Assembly (NCBI GenBank): GCA_025738555.1
Contig: JAOVFP010000005.1
Coordinates: forward strand, 4,712,001 to 4,776,000
Origin: Cyathus striatus
Lineage: Eukaryota > Basidiomycota > Agaricomycetes > Agaricales > Nidulariaceae
Direction: 5' to 3'
DNA length: 64,000 nt
In this document: positions 37,924-50,509 of the stretch, one piece after another
How the letters are laid out: the number at the start of each line of letters is the position of its first letter
How positions within the stretch are numbered: the stretch's first letter is position 1
The notes under the pieces: model-generated
Databases searched by the model: none
Told to the model about the DNA's origin: nothing
What the model saw: only the letters and a program-made list of their open reading frames with translations
Translations under genes and position numbers: made by a program

Positions 37924-40617
37924 ATGTCTAAGGCGATTTTGCATATCCTTCACTTTAACGATGTGTATAGAGTAACCCCTCAAAAGATCTCTAAATCCTC
38001 TCCTCCAAAAACCATCGATGTTACCCAATTTGCTGCACTTATGGATGATCTACGCAATCGATGGCCAGTTACAGAAAACGGAAAGAAAGACGGACTTACA
38101 CTCTTTTCAGGAGATCTGTTCTCTCCTTCAGTAGAAAGTTCTGTTACTCGCGGAAGTCATATGGTATTATATTTGAATGTACTCTTTGTAAATTATTTGA
38201 AACGATGTTGTGTTGGCATAGGTTCCAGTGATCAATGAACTTGCTCCCGATGTTTCATTGACAGGTACGCTTCTGGCAGCTTTTATCGATTCTCAATAAT
38301 GTTGTGAATGTTACATACTTTTGTACAGGAAATCATGATTTCGATTTCGGTATTTATCTTATTTTTCCTTCTGTGATTGCTTGCCAATACAATCATTAGG
38401 ATACCCCCACCTTTGCAAGTTGGTGAAGGATACCTCTTTTGTATGTTACGATATATTTCACACCGTAAAATCCACACTAAATCGATAAATTATCTTCTTT
38501 CAGCCTTGGCTTTTAAGCAATATCATCGATGCCAACACCAGTCGGGTTCCGGCTCAGTTGCGAGAATTTGTAGTATTCGAACGTGCAGGTATAACAATAG
38601 GTGTTGTTGGACTAGTTGAGGAGTACGCAATCGTCGCTTCCATAATTAACTAATGCGACTATTAATGTACTAAAACCTACAGGGAATGGATCACGACGGT
38701 GGCATCGTGGCCTTCCAACTTTAAATACAGGCCAATGAAAGAAACAGGCATTGATCTATCGAAACGATTGCGAGACTCCGAAGGCGAATATAAGTGTGAT
38801 CTGATCATCGCTCTCACCCACTGCAGGTAGGTTTTCATTCTATACGGTTTGCATTCTCGCGGGAGTAATGTCAATATATTCCAGAATTCCTAACGTATGT
38901 AACTCATTACAAGTGTAATCCCAAACGCTTACGTCTCTGGATGTGTTATTAGGACTTAATCCTGGCAAAAGACTTATCAGCACTTCCTCCGACTATGCAA
39001 GATACCAATCCTATCCATTTAGTACACGGTGTAGATATTGTTCTAGGTGGTCATGATCACTTCTATTATGTGAGTAAGGGCGTCGACTCGTGGAATAACT
39101 ACGATGTATCTGCTGAGGTACTGGGAACTGAAGAAGATAAAGGCGATGTTCTGGTGATAAAGAGTGGCACGGACTTTCGTGACTTAAGCGAGCTAACCTT
39201 GGAATTGCATTCAACCCCGGAAAATAGTGTCAGGAAAATGGTTATCGGAAAAATTACAGGTGCCATCAGATATTATCTTTTTATAAGACAACGACGAGCT
39301 TACTCCTGCTCAAGGAACGCGTCACACTACTAGACCAGGATCAAGATCATCTGAACCATTGTCGAGAATTCTAAAAACTTTGCTTTCATCCGTTTCATCG
39401 ACCCTCAAGGCACCAGTTTGCAAAACAAATCTGGTTCTGGATGTTCGTTCTCAGATCATCAGAACTCAGGAGGTGAGTATATGAGTGTAAAACTACAATT
39501 GTGATTTTCACCTAGCCAATTACAAGACCGGGTCAGCAAACTGGTTTGCTGATGTAATTAGGCATACATATGATGAAGCATTGTGTATGAAAGGTTGCGG
39601 AGGGGCCGATGGTGTCCTGATTTGTGCGGGAACACTCCGCGGTGATTCGGAATATGGACCAGGTATGGCCCCTGCAGTACTTTAGACGGAATGTCATGCC
39701 TTACCAAAGCAACTCGAAGGCTATATTTTGCTAGGTGACATTCTGGAAATCTTGCCTTTCGAGGACCCGATTGTTGTCCTTGAGGTAGATGGTTCTGCAC
39801 TTTGGGACGCTTTGGAGAGTGCTCTTGAAACCTGGCCAGCTCAAGAAGGGTACGTACTTAAAACACTTAGTCTAAGCACTGGTCAATGTTAACGTTACTT
39901 CGAAGACGCTTCCCAGTGATATCGGGGTTTAAAGTATCATGGGATTCTCGTAGGCCTCCTGGTCAGCGCGTAACAGGAGTTTGGTTGCTGAGAGAAGCTG
40001 AAGATTCGAACAGAAAGCAACTAGTAATTGAACCCATTGCAAGAGATGATGAAAAAAAGTACAACTTAGTCACAAGGGAATATATGGCAGGAGGCCATGA
40101 CGGCTTTACTGCCCTTCTTGGTCACAAATATCTGATCGACGACGAGAATGGACAGCTCATGAGCAGCATTGTTAGGAAATACTTACTAGGTAAGTATGTG
40201 ATGTGCTTTCAACAGAGTAACCCTGAATTTCGTTAAGGATCCCAATTTGTGAATAAGATGGCAAGGATGAAGGATACCTCACACACAAGAACCTTGCGCT
40301 CCAGAACGAGGGTGGCAATTTCAGAAGCTCAAGAAAGGCAAGAAGTTGAAAGGAAGAAGAATTACAAAGTTATACATCGCTGGCAGACTCTCGCCCATCG
40401 CGCTCTCGATGCTCATTCTTTGCTATCCAAGTCTCACTATCAGGACCATATAGCTGTCTCCGCTACAGAGCACATGAGTTCAGTTGATGCATTTGACGGA
40501 AAAAATGCAAGAATGGGCAAACAAGGCGCGAAAGAAGAGAACGTAGATATAGATTTACTTGTCATTAATCCTGCTGTCGACGGTCGATTGGAAGATGTTA
40601 GCAAACAGGTGATGTGA
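37924..40617 (+). CDS. 5'-nucleotidase / UshA-type metallophosphoesterase
   Basis: Metal-binding motifs of the family appear in order: LHFNDVYRV, FSGDLFSPS, GNHDFDFG (spliced to YPHLCKLV), ALTHCR and DIVLGGHDHFYY. The C-terminal substrate-binding domain includes CGGADGVLICAGTLRGDS, LGDILEILPFEDPIVVLEV, and GFTALLGHKYLID. A basic, coiled C-terminal extension (VAISEAQERQEVERKKNY) follows the catalytic regions. No signal peptide is visible at MSKAILHILHFND, so a cytosolic form is suggested, unlike bacterial periplasmic UshA. Family members hydrolyse nucleotides, 2',3'-cyclic nucleotides or sugar nucleotides; the substrate cannot be read here. Exon phases are consistent at all joins checked. Confidence 0.88.
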
Positions 40618-40683
40618 GGAGTGGCGTAATAGCTATAGCTATCAAAGAGGTCATTAGGAGTACAGAAGTACAGATGTAGTTTA

Positions 40684-41521
40684 TCAAGTTTGTGAATTGC
40701 CAATAACTTGTATAACCGGTGTAACCTTGGGAGGCGGGTTGCCCGAAAAGGATCGGGCATAATGTGCAGCAACACCAATTGTGCTGCCTAAGCCAGCCCC
40801 TCCGAGTATCACTAAGTAAAAGCATTCAACGGAAATTGACGACGCCCGTGTGGTAAAACTGGACTTACAATTTAAAGTGCTCGCACGCTTCCATAGAAGG
40901 GCAGGGGTTAGCACGCTCAAAAGTACACTGCCGATGGTGGCATGGTCATTGCGTCTCACGCGGTCTGTCTAGAAAATGACACGCTGAGCGACGAAGGAAA
41001 TATACTACCAGTATGCAGAGATTTGTACATTATACGCAGCTTCCATCCTTTTGACGCGGACGAAATCCTCCGATGACTTGACATGGCGAAGATAGGCAAC
41101 ACCTCCTGCTCCAGCAGAGCCTGTACAGTTCATAACATAAATTAGGAAGCAGCGTGATTGAAGAAGAGCGGAGTGGGACCGAACCGACGAGCCCGCCAAT
41201 CCAAGTCGCACGAAGGAAGCGATTGACGGAGAATGAAGGGCGTCGGGCATATAGTATGGCCAAGTATATAGGAGGGGTTAGCAGTGAAAAGAGTTGATAG
41301 CCAGAAGTCATAGCATTGCGGACCAAGTAGTCGACGTCTGCGCGTCGGAGAGGGTCCGAGGACGCTGAGGACACCATGAGCACAATCGGTGGCCGTACAG
41401 TGCAAGTTAAGATATAAATAAATAATGGTAAAAAATAATATATCCAGTCATAATTAGTAATATTAATATATACATACTTACATTCCCGAATCCCCTCAGC
41501 CACACCCCAACCATCCTCCAT
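40684..41521 (-). CDS. Small membrane protein, unrecognised
   Basis: The start chosen is MEDGWGVAEGIRE, spliced by a perfect donor (GTAAGTATG) to SSSDPLRRADVDYLVRN. The alternative start in the retained-intron reading (MVSSASSD) is less likely because of the strong donor. Further parts are LFSLLTPPIYLAILY (helix), SFSVNRFLRATWIGGL, YLRHVKSSEDFVRVKRME, HATIGSVLLSVLTPALLWKR and a last helix VILGGAGLGSTIGVAAHYA. Two to four membrane segments are likely in about 160 residues. The size and layout resemble small mitochondrial or ER membrane proteins, but no family is recognised. The start codon is only 71 bp from that of the divergent acidic-protein gene. Confidence 0.65.
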
Positions 41522-41592
41522 TGCACCGTTACTTACCAGACGACTCGTACATATATAAGTCCTCAAACCTGTTTCTCTCCTTCCTCACCACT
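41522..41592. promoter_or_regulatory. Very short divergent promoter
   Basis: Only 71 bp lie between two outward-facing start codons, so core promoter or 5' leader elements of each gene probably extend into the other. No TATA box is visible. Confidence 0.4.
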
Positions 41593-44221
41593 ATGTCCAT
41601 GCTCGAACCTTTCGACGCACAAATGCTGGATTATCCCAGTGACCTCGATGTTCCCATGCATTCTTCCTCGTCTGACTCCTGGTTCCATGCCGAAGCTGCC
41701 ATGGACGACACAACTACGCCTCTCAATGCTCTTACTCAAAGACAGGCCCTTCACGACTCTAGCCAACTCAGCGTTGAAGTCGATATGGATGCATACGAAG
41801 AAGTTCTAGATCAAAGCTCTGAGTACGAGATGGCTGACGACATTCAAGACTCCCCGGCTGAACTTTTAGATGTCGAAGTATATGACGCCTCTTTGGCTCA
41901 ATCCCCTCTTCCCAACCCTGACGACAGCTCATACACTCTTCAAGATACTAATCAGGTGTCGTATGAAAACTTCATCGAGCAATCGACACGCTCTTTTCCT
42001 CAATCCACCGTCGCTTCTCCCGCGGATATCCCCCTGGCCGACAGTGATACAACATCTGAGCATCAGATACCTCAAGTCTCTTTAGATGACGCCAGTTCTG
42101 ACGAAAAACTAGGCAGCAACAGAGACTCTCAGGAAGATCGCAGTCGCGATCAACTACAGCTGCAAGAAACAGAAGAAAGTGGCGAACAAAGATTGGCCTC
42201 TCCACTGCCCATCCCGGATTATTCGGGAGATTCCCCCGTTAAACCCACTGCTCATGTCGTGGGAGAAGAAGTTACTCGAGTAGAAAATGAACAGAATGTT
42301 GAAGATGGCGGTGATCAGTCTGGCTCCCGAATTCATGCTTCAACAGATACGACTTTAGCATCGGTGCTTCATACTTCGCTCGACAGAACTTCTGACGTAA
42401 AAAATGTGGTTGATAACGCTCAAAATTTACTTAATTCTGCAGCTCTCCAAGACCCTAATCAAGATAGTTTTGCTGAAGAGTCCCGAACTCTTGAGCTTGC
42501 TAATGTCACTAGTGAAAAAAGAAGTTATGAATATACAGCTGATGGTGAAAACAAGGAAGGAGCCGAGGATGAGTTGGTAGCTATCGAGGATGATCATCAA
42601 GGTACTTCTACAGAATCGGAGGATAGAGATGGTACGACCATTTGTCACCCAATGCAGAGGGAAATTGCTGAGGGCTTTTTTTCCACAGATCTTGTTGATA
42701 CCGTTGAGAGCGCTCAAGTGGTTGTGAGTGACGATTCAACATCCTCAGGTGATCCGCACGAAATCTCAGAGGGAGTATATATCGACCCACCCCCCCCTGT
42801 CCTTTTGTCGATATCTGGTCAGGTAGAAGTTAGTTTATTCAATGAGCCCTCCAGTTCCGGCCCATCTATATCTCATGCGGAGCCTGGAAGCCACCTTCAG
42901 ACAGCTCACGTACTCCTTCAAAACTTCCCTACGTTATATTACGAGCCAATCTCGAGTGTCTTCGAGGCTTTGCGACAAGATGACTACATAACTAATATAT
43001 CTGAATATGTTGACAGCGAATTGGTTCTCGATGCATATGACTTGCAACTCGTGATATCTGAAGTATGTTTGTTTTGCTACATTTTTCTCTCTGTAACTAA
43101 CGTACAGCAGGATAATATTTTTGCTCGCGAAGTTAGTCTACATGATTTAAATACCCTCCACGATGCGTCCGGGATAGCTGGGCCATTGCGTTTGCGAATG
43201 CAAACGATAGCACCGCGGTTCATTGTACGATTCCACTTGCTTCAGGAACATGCCACGCGTCTTCACGAAACCACTGGCGAGGATAATAGCAGTCTTACTC
43301 CTGGTTAGTATTTTCATTTTTAGAAGGTGCTGTTACAATGTGTAACTTATTCGCCAGGTAAAAGTGATCGCATCTTGCTGCAGTCTCATGCAGAGGGAAC
43401 TCGGGAAGAGCTATCTCTTCCCGAAAATTCATTTGACGCCGACGAGGTTAGGCATTTGGCCGAAGCCGCGGATCCCGATTTCTCTGAAGATGTCGAAGCT
43501 GCCACTCTCGAAAGTGACTCCGAAATTGATGGTACACGATTAGTATCTAACGAGCTTCACAAAACATTACATGTTTCTGGGGCGGTAGGCGTAAAAGCTC
43601 AAGAAACCACAGCAGAGACGCCTACACAAGCATCCGACACAACGAAGCACTTCTCCCCTCGTGAACATGAAGGTAATATTTTCGGTAACATGCATTTGCG
43701 ATAGCTAAGGTCGATGTTTTACGATAGATGAATCGTCCAAGCATAACATTTCCCGTGCTAAGGATGGTGAAATCGTCGCCAATGATAAGCATGTTTCTGG
43801 TGTGGAGTCAATTTACGCTTTCAGGTGATCGAAATTAACCATTTAGGTAGAATTATCATCTGCTTACGATGAAAATGAAGACCCGGAGAGTCTTTATTTG
43901 GACGACACAGCAGGTGACGCAAATACAGTCTCAGGAGCAGATAATTATAACGAGGACGATTGGGATGACGATGACGCTGAGGGAGATCTTGAAACCGTTT
44001 CCGGTACAGAGAACGAGGCTGATGTAATTTCAAATGAGAGCTCCGTCACACTCTCGAGCAAGGCATCGAAACGAAGCTTCGATGAAGCAGATTTAGAACA
44101 TGGTGATGCAACAGGTTCCTTATCGTTACCGAGCTCCCCCGGTATGTGAAGTGCACTATCCAGATAGCGAGTGTCTTTTGAGTGCCTTTTCGTTTTAGGA
44201 AAAAGACTTAGGGTGGAATGA
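41593..44221 (+). CDS. Large acidic protein, unrecognised family
   Basis: About 800 residues, strikingly rich in Asp, Glu and Ser (for example DMDAYEEVLDQSSEYEMADD). Most of the first 400 residues look disordered. A compact, less acidic block lies at about residues 450-560: LLQNFPTLYYEPISSVFEAL, NISEYVDSELVLDAYDLQLV, then after a short intron DNIFAREVSLHDLNTLHDAS and GPLRLRMQTIAPRFIVRFHL. The C-terminus is again acidic (EDDWDDDDAEGDLETVSGTE) with a Lys/Arg end, PGKRLRVE, that could be a nuclear signal. The ordered block looks like a real domain but I cannot name it. A nuclear or chromatin-associated role is only suggested by composition. Confidence 0.72.
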
Positions 44222-44622
44222 AAAAAGACTGATGCACCTTTTTTTCTTTCAGGTTAAATGGCTTTTCATTGTTACGAGCTCATTCAAGCCTCTAGGCTAA
44301 GTACTTTTCATTTCATACTGTTAATCACCATAAGTTTATCCTGCATTATTTTACTAACCTTTATAGATCAATGAAGTGCTCGCTGGTAGTTGCAGTTACT
44401 GTTCGACGCCCACTGTTAGTTAAGCATTGTTTTTCTTTTTTTTTAAAGAAAGGCATGGCCGTCTTCACTGTAACAAAGTTATAATATAGTACTTATAAGC
44501 ATTGAATATCATATCGGTACATCTGAATAACTCGTATGCTATAATTAGAATTGCGACCTGTGATCTATGCTGATCGCGCACACTCATTGATACCTTTGTA
44601 TTCACAACTGTCTACTCTCGCA
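44222..44622. other. Intergenic, acidic protein to GST-like gene
   Basis: An AT-rich 400-bp spacer between tandem genes with T-runs near 44241 and 44430. It contains the 3' flank of one gene and the promoter of the other; nothing further is visible. Confidence 0.4.
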
Positions 44623-45371
44623 ATGACTGAAACATACACCCTTATTGGAACGCCATACTCCACATTTACTCGTACTATTGCTATGGGGATGAAATATAAG
44701 GGCTTGAGTTACTTGCAGGTTGCGACAACCCCCAAAAGTCGAGTTGCATATGAAAACCACCCCTTTGGATTTCTTCCTACATTGATCATCCACGGATCCG
44801 GTGACAGGAACTCAAATGACATTAAACTGTGCGAGAGCCATGCTATCGTTAGGTATATCGATAGAATCGCGGCAAGCCCTAGCCTTCATATATCCTCTGA
44901 TGATGAAGGCGTTATATTAGAAGAAAAAATGTGGGAATTTGTCAGCTTCATAGCATTCTTGGGTAAGTGTCACTGCTCAGGCAATGTGCTATACGAGTAT
45001 TATCATAACAATATCATCATGCTGTAGGTTTCCCTGTCATTGAAGGAGGTGTCATTAAGCCTCGCATTAACACTACGGTCGAAGGAACAGACACCGATGA
45101 AGAAACAGAAAAAAACATCCGAGCAGGTGTGGAAAAGATGAAAGAGTTCCTTTCAGTCGTTGAGTCTCGTATGGCACCTGAGGGATTTGTATTTGGGGAC
45201 AAAATCAGCTGGGCAGACTTTTTCTTGTACCCATTGTTGGCAGATCTGAAGGCCATTCCAGAATGGAAGCATACGACTGCTCGTATACAACGATGGGTCA
45301 GAAAAATGGAGGAGCTGACAGTGGTAAAGGCCACAGTAGCTGGCACATTGGCGGCTGGATGCAGACCGTAA
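44623..45371 (+). CDS. Glutathione S-transferase-like protein
   Basis: Two exons, 44623-44962 and 45028-45371, give 227 residues. The thioredoxin-like N domain starts TYTLIGTPYSTFTRTIAMGM, with the cis-Pro region HPFGFLPTLII and the glutathione-binding ES pair in CESHAIVRYIDRI. The helical C domain has VEKMKEFLSVVESRM and GFVFGDKISWADFFLYPLLA, where SWADF matches the conserved GST N-capping/hydrophobic staple region. GSTs conjugate glutathione to electrophiles or act as peroxidases. The exact class is unclear. The first in-frame Met 24 codons upstream (44551) is less likely because homologous sequence begins at MTETYTL. Confidence 0.85.
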
Positions 45372-46359
45372 CTTAACGTGTCAATTTACAGTCATCAACC
45401 ATTATACGTGACAACAAAACTTGAAGCTGTGATTTCACATCATTTAGTACACATTACACTATAAAAATTGTACATATGGATAGACATAATTATATAGAAT
45501 CCCTTTTTATAATTTTTACCGCGCTGTGTTTTAGTAGAGAGTGAACATTTGCAAAATAGTTGAGGGGACTGGATTTTGATCAAAACCATGTGGCGTGACA
45601 GCCGCTGATGGCAATACAGTTTATTACAAAACACTTCAAAATTAAAGATTCCCGAAGTCCGGATCATTAATATAAGCAAAACCTCCTTGTCTTGCAACAC
45701 CGAGCACTTCAGATTTCTAGTGATATCAGCGAACATAGATGCACTTTACTCATGAAAACATTTACACAGGTTTATTACATTAAATAATAGCTGCTTATGT
45801 TATAAAAAAGTTAAATCAAGTACCTTTATTGAGTAATACATGCTATGTATTTTTTGTAAATCTCATGTTTGGGGTAACTCTCCAACTTAATTTATGTGTC
45901 ATATATCTATTTCAATATATATCTGTAAAAATACTGTTGGAGCTCATTCCTAGGATACTAAGCCTCAAAATACAAAAAGAATTGTAGTGATAGTCATAGA
46001 TTTGAGGTGAGGAGAAGCCAATCAGTCGGGTTTGTCACGTGAGGTGGGGGTGTCACGTTTGGTGGTTGATGACTGTAAATGCTTGTATATATAACTAAGT
46101 AATTGATACTTATTTAATTACTTTTGTTATGTAAAAAACAGCACTTACACTGTACAGTTTAAAGATTAGATAATATTCAAGCAACTAAGCCAAACATGCG
46201 TAGTGCAAGATAATTTCATTAGCTTGTCTTCCATTTTACATACTTACAACGATGTTAAGGACCGTAAAAAATCATTCGCAAGTTTCTTTCATCGTGTCTG
46301 GTGTAACAGCGTACTCATAGATTGTTTTCCAGTTGAAGCTTATTCGTTTCAAGTTCATC
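45372..46359. other. Long AT-rich intergenic region
   Basis: About 990 bp between tandem genes, markedly AT-rich with many TATA-like tracts. One open frame on the minus strand (45440-45736) has the skewed composition expected of AT-rich non-coding DNA. No repeat, tRNA or transposon end is evident. Confidence 0.45.
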
Positions 46360-48499
46360 ATGGCAGACTCACACACTGGCCGTTTGTGCTCCGAGATTAT
46401 ACATTCGCACTTCGGAACTCTGACTGCAGTACGCTACTTGTATGTTTTGTAGTTTCGCCGCTCATATTTTTATCCCAGAAAGTTGCGTCAGTAATCTTAA
46501 GACGTGGACGTCTATCTTTCCCACAAATAGTCCATCTTACAGGTATCAAGCCTCGCACTGTTCGTGCTTGCATTTTAGTCTTGGTCCAGCACAATATACT
46601 CTGGCATACCCAGTCATACGAGGGCGAAATGTTTGACTTTAATGTGGATGAATGCCTATTGCGGCTGAGATTTGGGAAATTTGTCTGGCTGGCAGAGCAA
46701 TTATTAGGAAAAGCAGTATGTATCTTTACGGAACCATTGCGAAAGCATGTTATTGATGAAGTGTAGGCTTCGGAAGTTGTTCAGTTGATACTTGACAATG
46801 GGAAGCTTCGACTTCCGGATATTCTAGCTCATCTATCTGTGTCTGATCCAAAATGTACGTGAAAGACTATTACCCGAGAAATTGTATGCTCATTTGTTTT
46901 ATTTTCAGCTATTGCCTTATACACACAAGCAATGTACAAACTTGTGTCCGCTCATTATTTGAAACCTTCCACAGTTTTGTCGCATATTTCTCCCCTAGAT
47001 AAACAAATTAAATATGAAGAAGAAGAAAAGGCAAGAATCACAGGTTTTCCTACAGCAAAGGAACTGAGAGAAGCCAAAGAAGTCGCGGGGGCCCGACTAA
47101 AGCGGGAGGAGGAGGAAGCTGAGAAAGTGGGTTTAGTGAGTTTATTTACCCTTCATTGAAGCGCTTTTACTTATTCATGGCTCAGAAACGCAAAGTCAAG
47201 GACCAGCTGGGATCTAAGTTGAACAAGGCATGTTTCTCGCTTCGTTACGGTTTCCGTTTTTAATCTATGGTTTTTAGCGCAAAGTCGTAATTGAAGAGGA
47301 TGACGTTGATGTGAGCATGAATGGGAAGTCGGCAACGTTCTGAACTTAACGGATCAACTAGGATACAGTTTACTTTAAGGTCAATTACGACAGGTTCAAC
47401 GTATACATTCGAAATGAGGTTGACCTACCCCTTTTGTTTTCCTATACCCTTACTAAGATCGAATAGTTTTTAATAAAGGCCGCGCAGGAGCGTTATAATG
47501 AAGGTGCTGCCACGGTTCTTCGGGCAATATTAAAGGCAACTGAGGCAGCTCAGCTCGACATGAAGGAAAACCACTCCGGTAGGCTGACGTTGGGTCGATA
47601 TGTTCCTGCTTCCTTTCTGACTTTACATTGTTTAGAGTCTGTATCAGTTGCATCCATAATTATGCAGCTTCCTCAGGAGGACGATACCGTAAAATCTGGA
47701 TTGATTCACCCGTCGAAGAAAGTATCAACTTCGACAAATGTCAAGGACTACTTAGGACTGCTATCTGCAGCAGACAATCCCACTCCTGCGGGGAAGGCAG
47801 GCTCATTCATATCCTACTCGTCTTCTAAAGTGCAGGTAGAGTTTGAGATAGTATGTAGGCGGCTGCGGAAACGTATGCTAGAGACAGTTGCGCGAGAAAA
47901 GCATGGCGTTGAAGGGTTGAGAATTCTGAGACTGCTACTTGAGATAGGAAAGATGGACGAAAAACAGGTGTGTGGAGTGAGTCGTGAATATTCTGGACAT
48001 CTCACAGTATTAGAATAGATCTCCAAGCTTGTTATGATGGCGCCGAAAGATGTGCGGCCCTTACTCTCCGCAATGGCAGTAGATTCATTAATAAGTACGC
48101 AAGAGGTACCCAAAAGTGCGGATCGCAACCCGACTCGAACCTTCTATCTGTGGTTAGTGCTAGCATCGCAGCTTATATATCCAAGTACTCACAACGGCTT
48201 GTAGGTATGTTGATCTCCGCAAAGCCTACTCAGCCATTCTCGGGGATATTTTTAAAACATTGTGCAACATAAGCATGAGGCGGCGAGCAGAGGAGGATGT
48301 CAGTGAGGTAAGGATGGTGCTTGAGAAGAGAGAGCGTAGTGACGTTAGTCAAGATGAGAGTTTACTGTCTCGGCTGGAGAGGGATATCTTGGCGGAATGG
48401 GAGAAGAAACAGCAAAAACTGTCCGTGCTAGAGCAACGGATGGAAGAGACGTTGTTTGTTATGAAAGACCTGGCAGTGCTTGGAATAGAAGATGATTGA
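46360..48499 (+). CDS. RPC82: RNA polymerase III subunit RPC82 (C82/RPC3)
   Basis: The start codon at 46360 gives MADSHTGRLCSEIIHSHFG, spliced to KVASVILRRGRLSFPQIVHL. The first winged-helix region (TGIKPRTVRACILVLVQHN) is followed by a second (GKLRLPDILAHLSV). The middle domain includes FKVNYDRFNVYIRNE and a basic/acidic linker. The C-terminal winged helices contain LRILRLLLEIGKMDEKQISK and STQEVPKSADRNPTRTFYLW. The last exon forms a coiled coil, KKQQKLSVLEQRMEETLFVM. C82 belongs to the C82-C34-C31 subcomplex needed for Pol III initiation on tRNA and 5S genes. Many small introns interrupt the gene and all checked joins are in phase. Confidence 0.92.
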
Positions 48500-48651
48500 A
48501 ATTTGATAGAATTCTTTGAAGTTTCCCGCATCTAAGTACTAAGCAAGACTCGCTGATAAGTGGCAACACGACGTCAGTTACCAGTTAAAATAACGCTTGG
48601 TATACGTACTGCTTGCTTACAACTACTATTGTCGTGCCTGTTTTTCCAGCC

Positions 48652-49783
48652 ATGATATCTACAAACTCAGCTAAAGTTCATATTTACGCCATTGGTGAAG
48701 AGAACAGCCTCCCACAGCACCCTGGTCCAGACTGGACGCGTTTCGTCTGTATTTCTGATACCCATTCAAAGATATTTTCCGTACCCGCAGGAGATATTCT
48801 GTTACATGCAGGAGACTTGAGCAGCTGGGGGCGAACAACGCAACTGGAGAAAACTATTGCCTGGCTCGCAAGTCTGGACCACTCCAAGAAAATGTGAGCA
48901 TTAATATAAATATTCAGTGGGGTGTTCGGGGATCTCATAGTTTGCTGATAATATTTTTAATAAGAATAATAGCAGGTAATCATGATGTCGGTTTTGAACC
49001 ACTTCCGTCGTTCACCGTGTCCGTGTTGATACTTTACTTGTACCAGTTATGCTTGGATGGACAGATACGCAACAAGCTCCTAAATGAGGTAGTTGGAAGG
49101 TTTCTATTCTTTCAAGATGTAGAAAACTGACAGCCGCATTGCCAGGACGACGCAGTTTTAGACGCCATACGGACATTCATGAAGAGTTCTGCGACTATGA
49201 ATGATAACATATACTATTTGGAGCACGAATGCTTGGATGTTAAGGTAGGTGAAAGGTCATGGAAAATATATGGCTCACCAGTGAGTTCGGTTTCTACTGT
49301 TGCACGCTGAATATCATCATGATTTATTTGAGGCTGCTCCATTGTATGCCCGAGGTGCTTTTCAATATTCGACTGATACTGAGGCTAAAGGTTATATTCT
49401 CAACTTGACTATCTGCCAACGTTGGACATCTGATATATTGTTCCTAGAAGTATATAGTCGAATACCAGGCGATATTGACATTCTTTTAACACATACACCA
49501 CCTTACATGGTTTTAGATGAAACTAGACGAAGCAAACATGCCGGATGTCCTATCTTAGCTGAACGGTTGATGTCGCTAAAATCATGTCGGCTGCATGTGT
49601 TCGGGTAAGATTTCCACGTGTACACTTGGTTTGATCACAGCTGCTAAGATTCGGAGACGGAAAAGTCACATTCACGAATGTTCTGGCGCGGAGATAGTTT
49701 CCATGCCATATGGTGAATTGGTGGCCGTTAATGCAGCAATGGCATGGAAAGGGTGGCCTATCGTCGTCGACTTAAAGAACTGA
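48652..49783 (+). CDS. Metallophosphoesterase (MPPED1/2-like)
   Basis: Calcineurin-like phosphoesterase motifs appear in order: FVCISDTHSK, LLHAGDLSSWG, IAGNHDVGF, DILLTHTPPYMV and, across an intron, HVFGHIHECSGAE. These supply the full set of Asp, Asn and His metal ligands. About 270 residues are encoded in five or more exons. Related proteins (MPPED1/MPPED2) have weak 3',5'-cyclic-nucleotide phosphodiesterase activity; the true substrate is unknown. The start at 48652 (MISTNSAKVHIYAIG) follows a pyrimidine tract ending in CAG, so a 5' leader intron is possible. A Met 13 codons upstream (48613) is the alternative. It lies 152 bp downstream of RPC82 in the same direction. Confidence 0.85.
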
Positions 49784-50509
49784 CTGTAAGCAGTAGAGTT
49801 TTGGAGTTGGTATAAGTAAGTATACTTACTATAACTGCGTACTGGTTGGTGTACTTACTACCTAGACTGTAGACAGTAACTGCAGTATGGAATCTGGATA
49901 TTTTTACATTCTTCATATTCCCACTAACTTCAGTTAGTAGAGTTATGAAGCTCGAAATCGCAAATGTTTTGGTAGTAAATTCTGATGCCGTGAAGCCGCT
50001 GCAGGGTCGTGTACACGGAGTTCTATTCTTCGGCAATTTGCCTATTGCACCTTTGTTCTCCTCTTTAGACTTTTACGAGTAAGTCACATTAAGTAGTACT
50101 TAAAAGTACTGAGGTGCTGAGGACTTATATATTATATCATGATAAATTTTCCGCTAACCGTATCTTACTTTTAATTCTTATCTTATTTTTGGACTACTTA
50201 GTACTACGTATCAACGTTTCAACAGACACATTAGCTTTCTTCGACTTCAATATATTTTTATGGTCCACCTCTACTACCTCAATAGTATCTGAAGTACTCG
50301 ATTTCATTTATGTTTTGTATCATTTCTTGTACTTACTACTTGCTTGCTTAATACCAGGTCGTTAGTGGGCTCTATAACATATTTGTTTCCAAGTTCAAAC
50401 TCCGACAAGGAGCGCGTTCTGTCTGTCTGTAATTGTAAATAGCTCAAGTTGCGCCTGAGCGCGCTTGCTTTCTTCCACCATCCCCTCCACTTAGCCTTGC
50501 TCTTGCTCC
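49784..50509. other. Intergenic region with AGTACT/GTACTTACT repeats
   Basis: About 725 bp upstream of SPT16. The palindrome AGTACT occurs four times at 50095, 50105, 50200 and 50293, and related GTACTTACTA occurs near 49851 and 50331. The last 100 bp are CT-rich, as expected upstream of a fungal start codon. No gene is supported. Confidence 0.45.

Noticed and set aside
49945..50082. A 45-codon frame starting MKLEIANVLVV
   Set aside because: It looks protein-like but is short and isolated, with no resemblance to any family and no splice signals.
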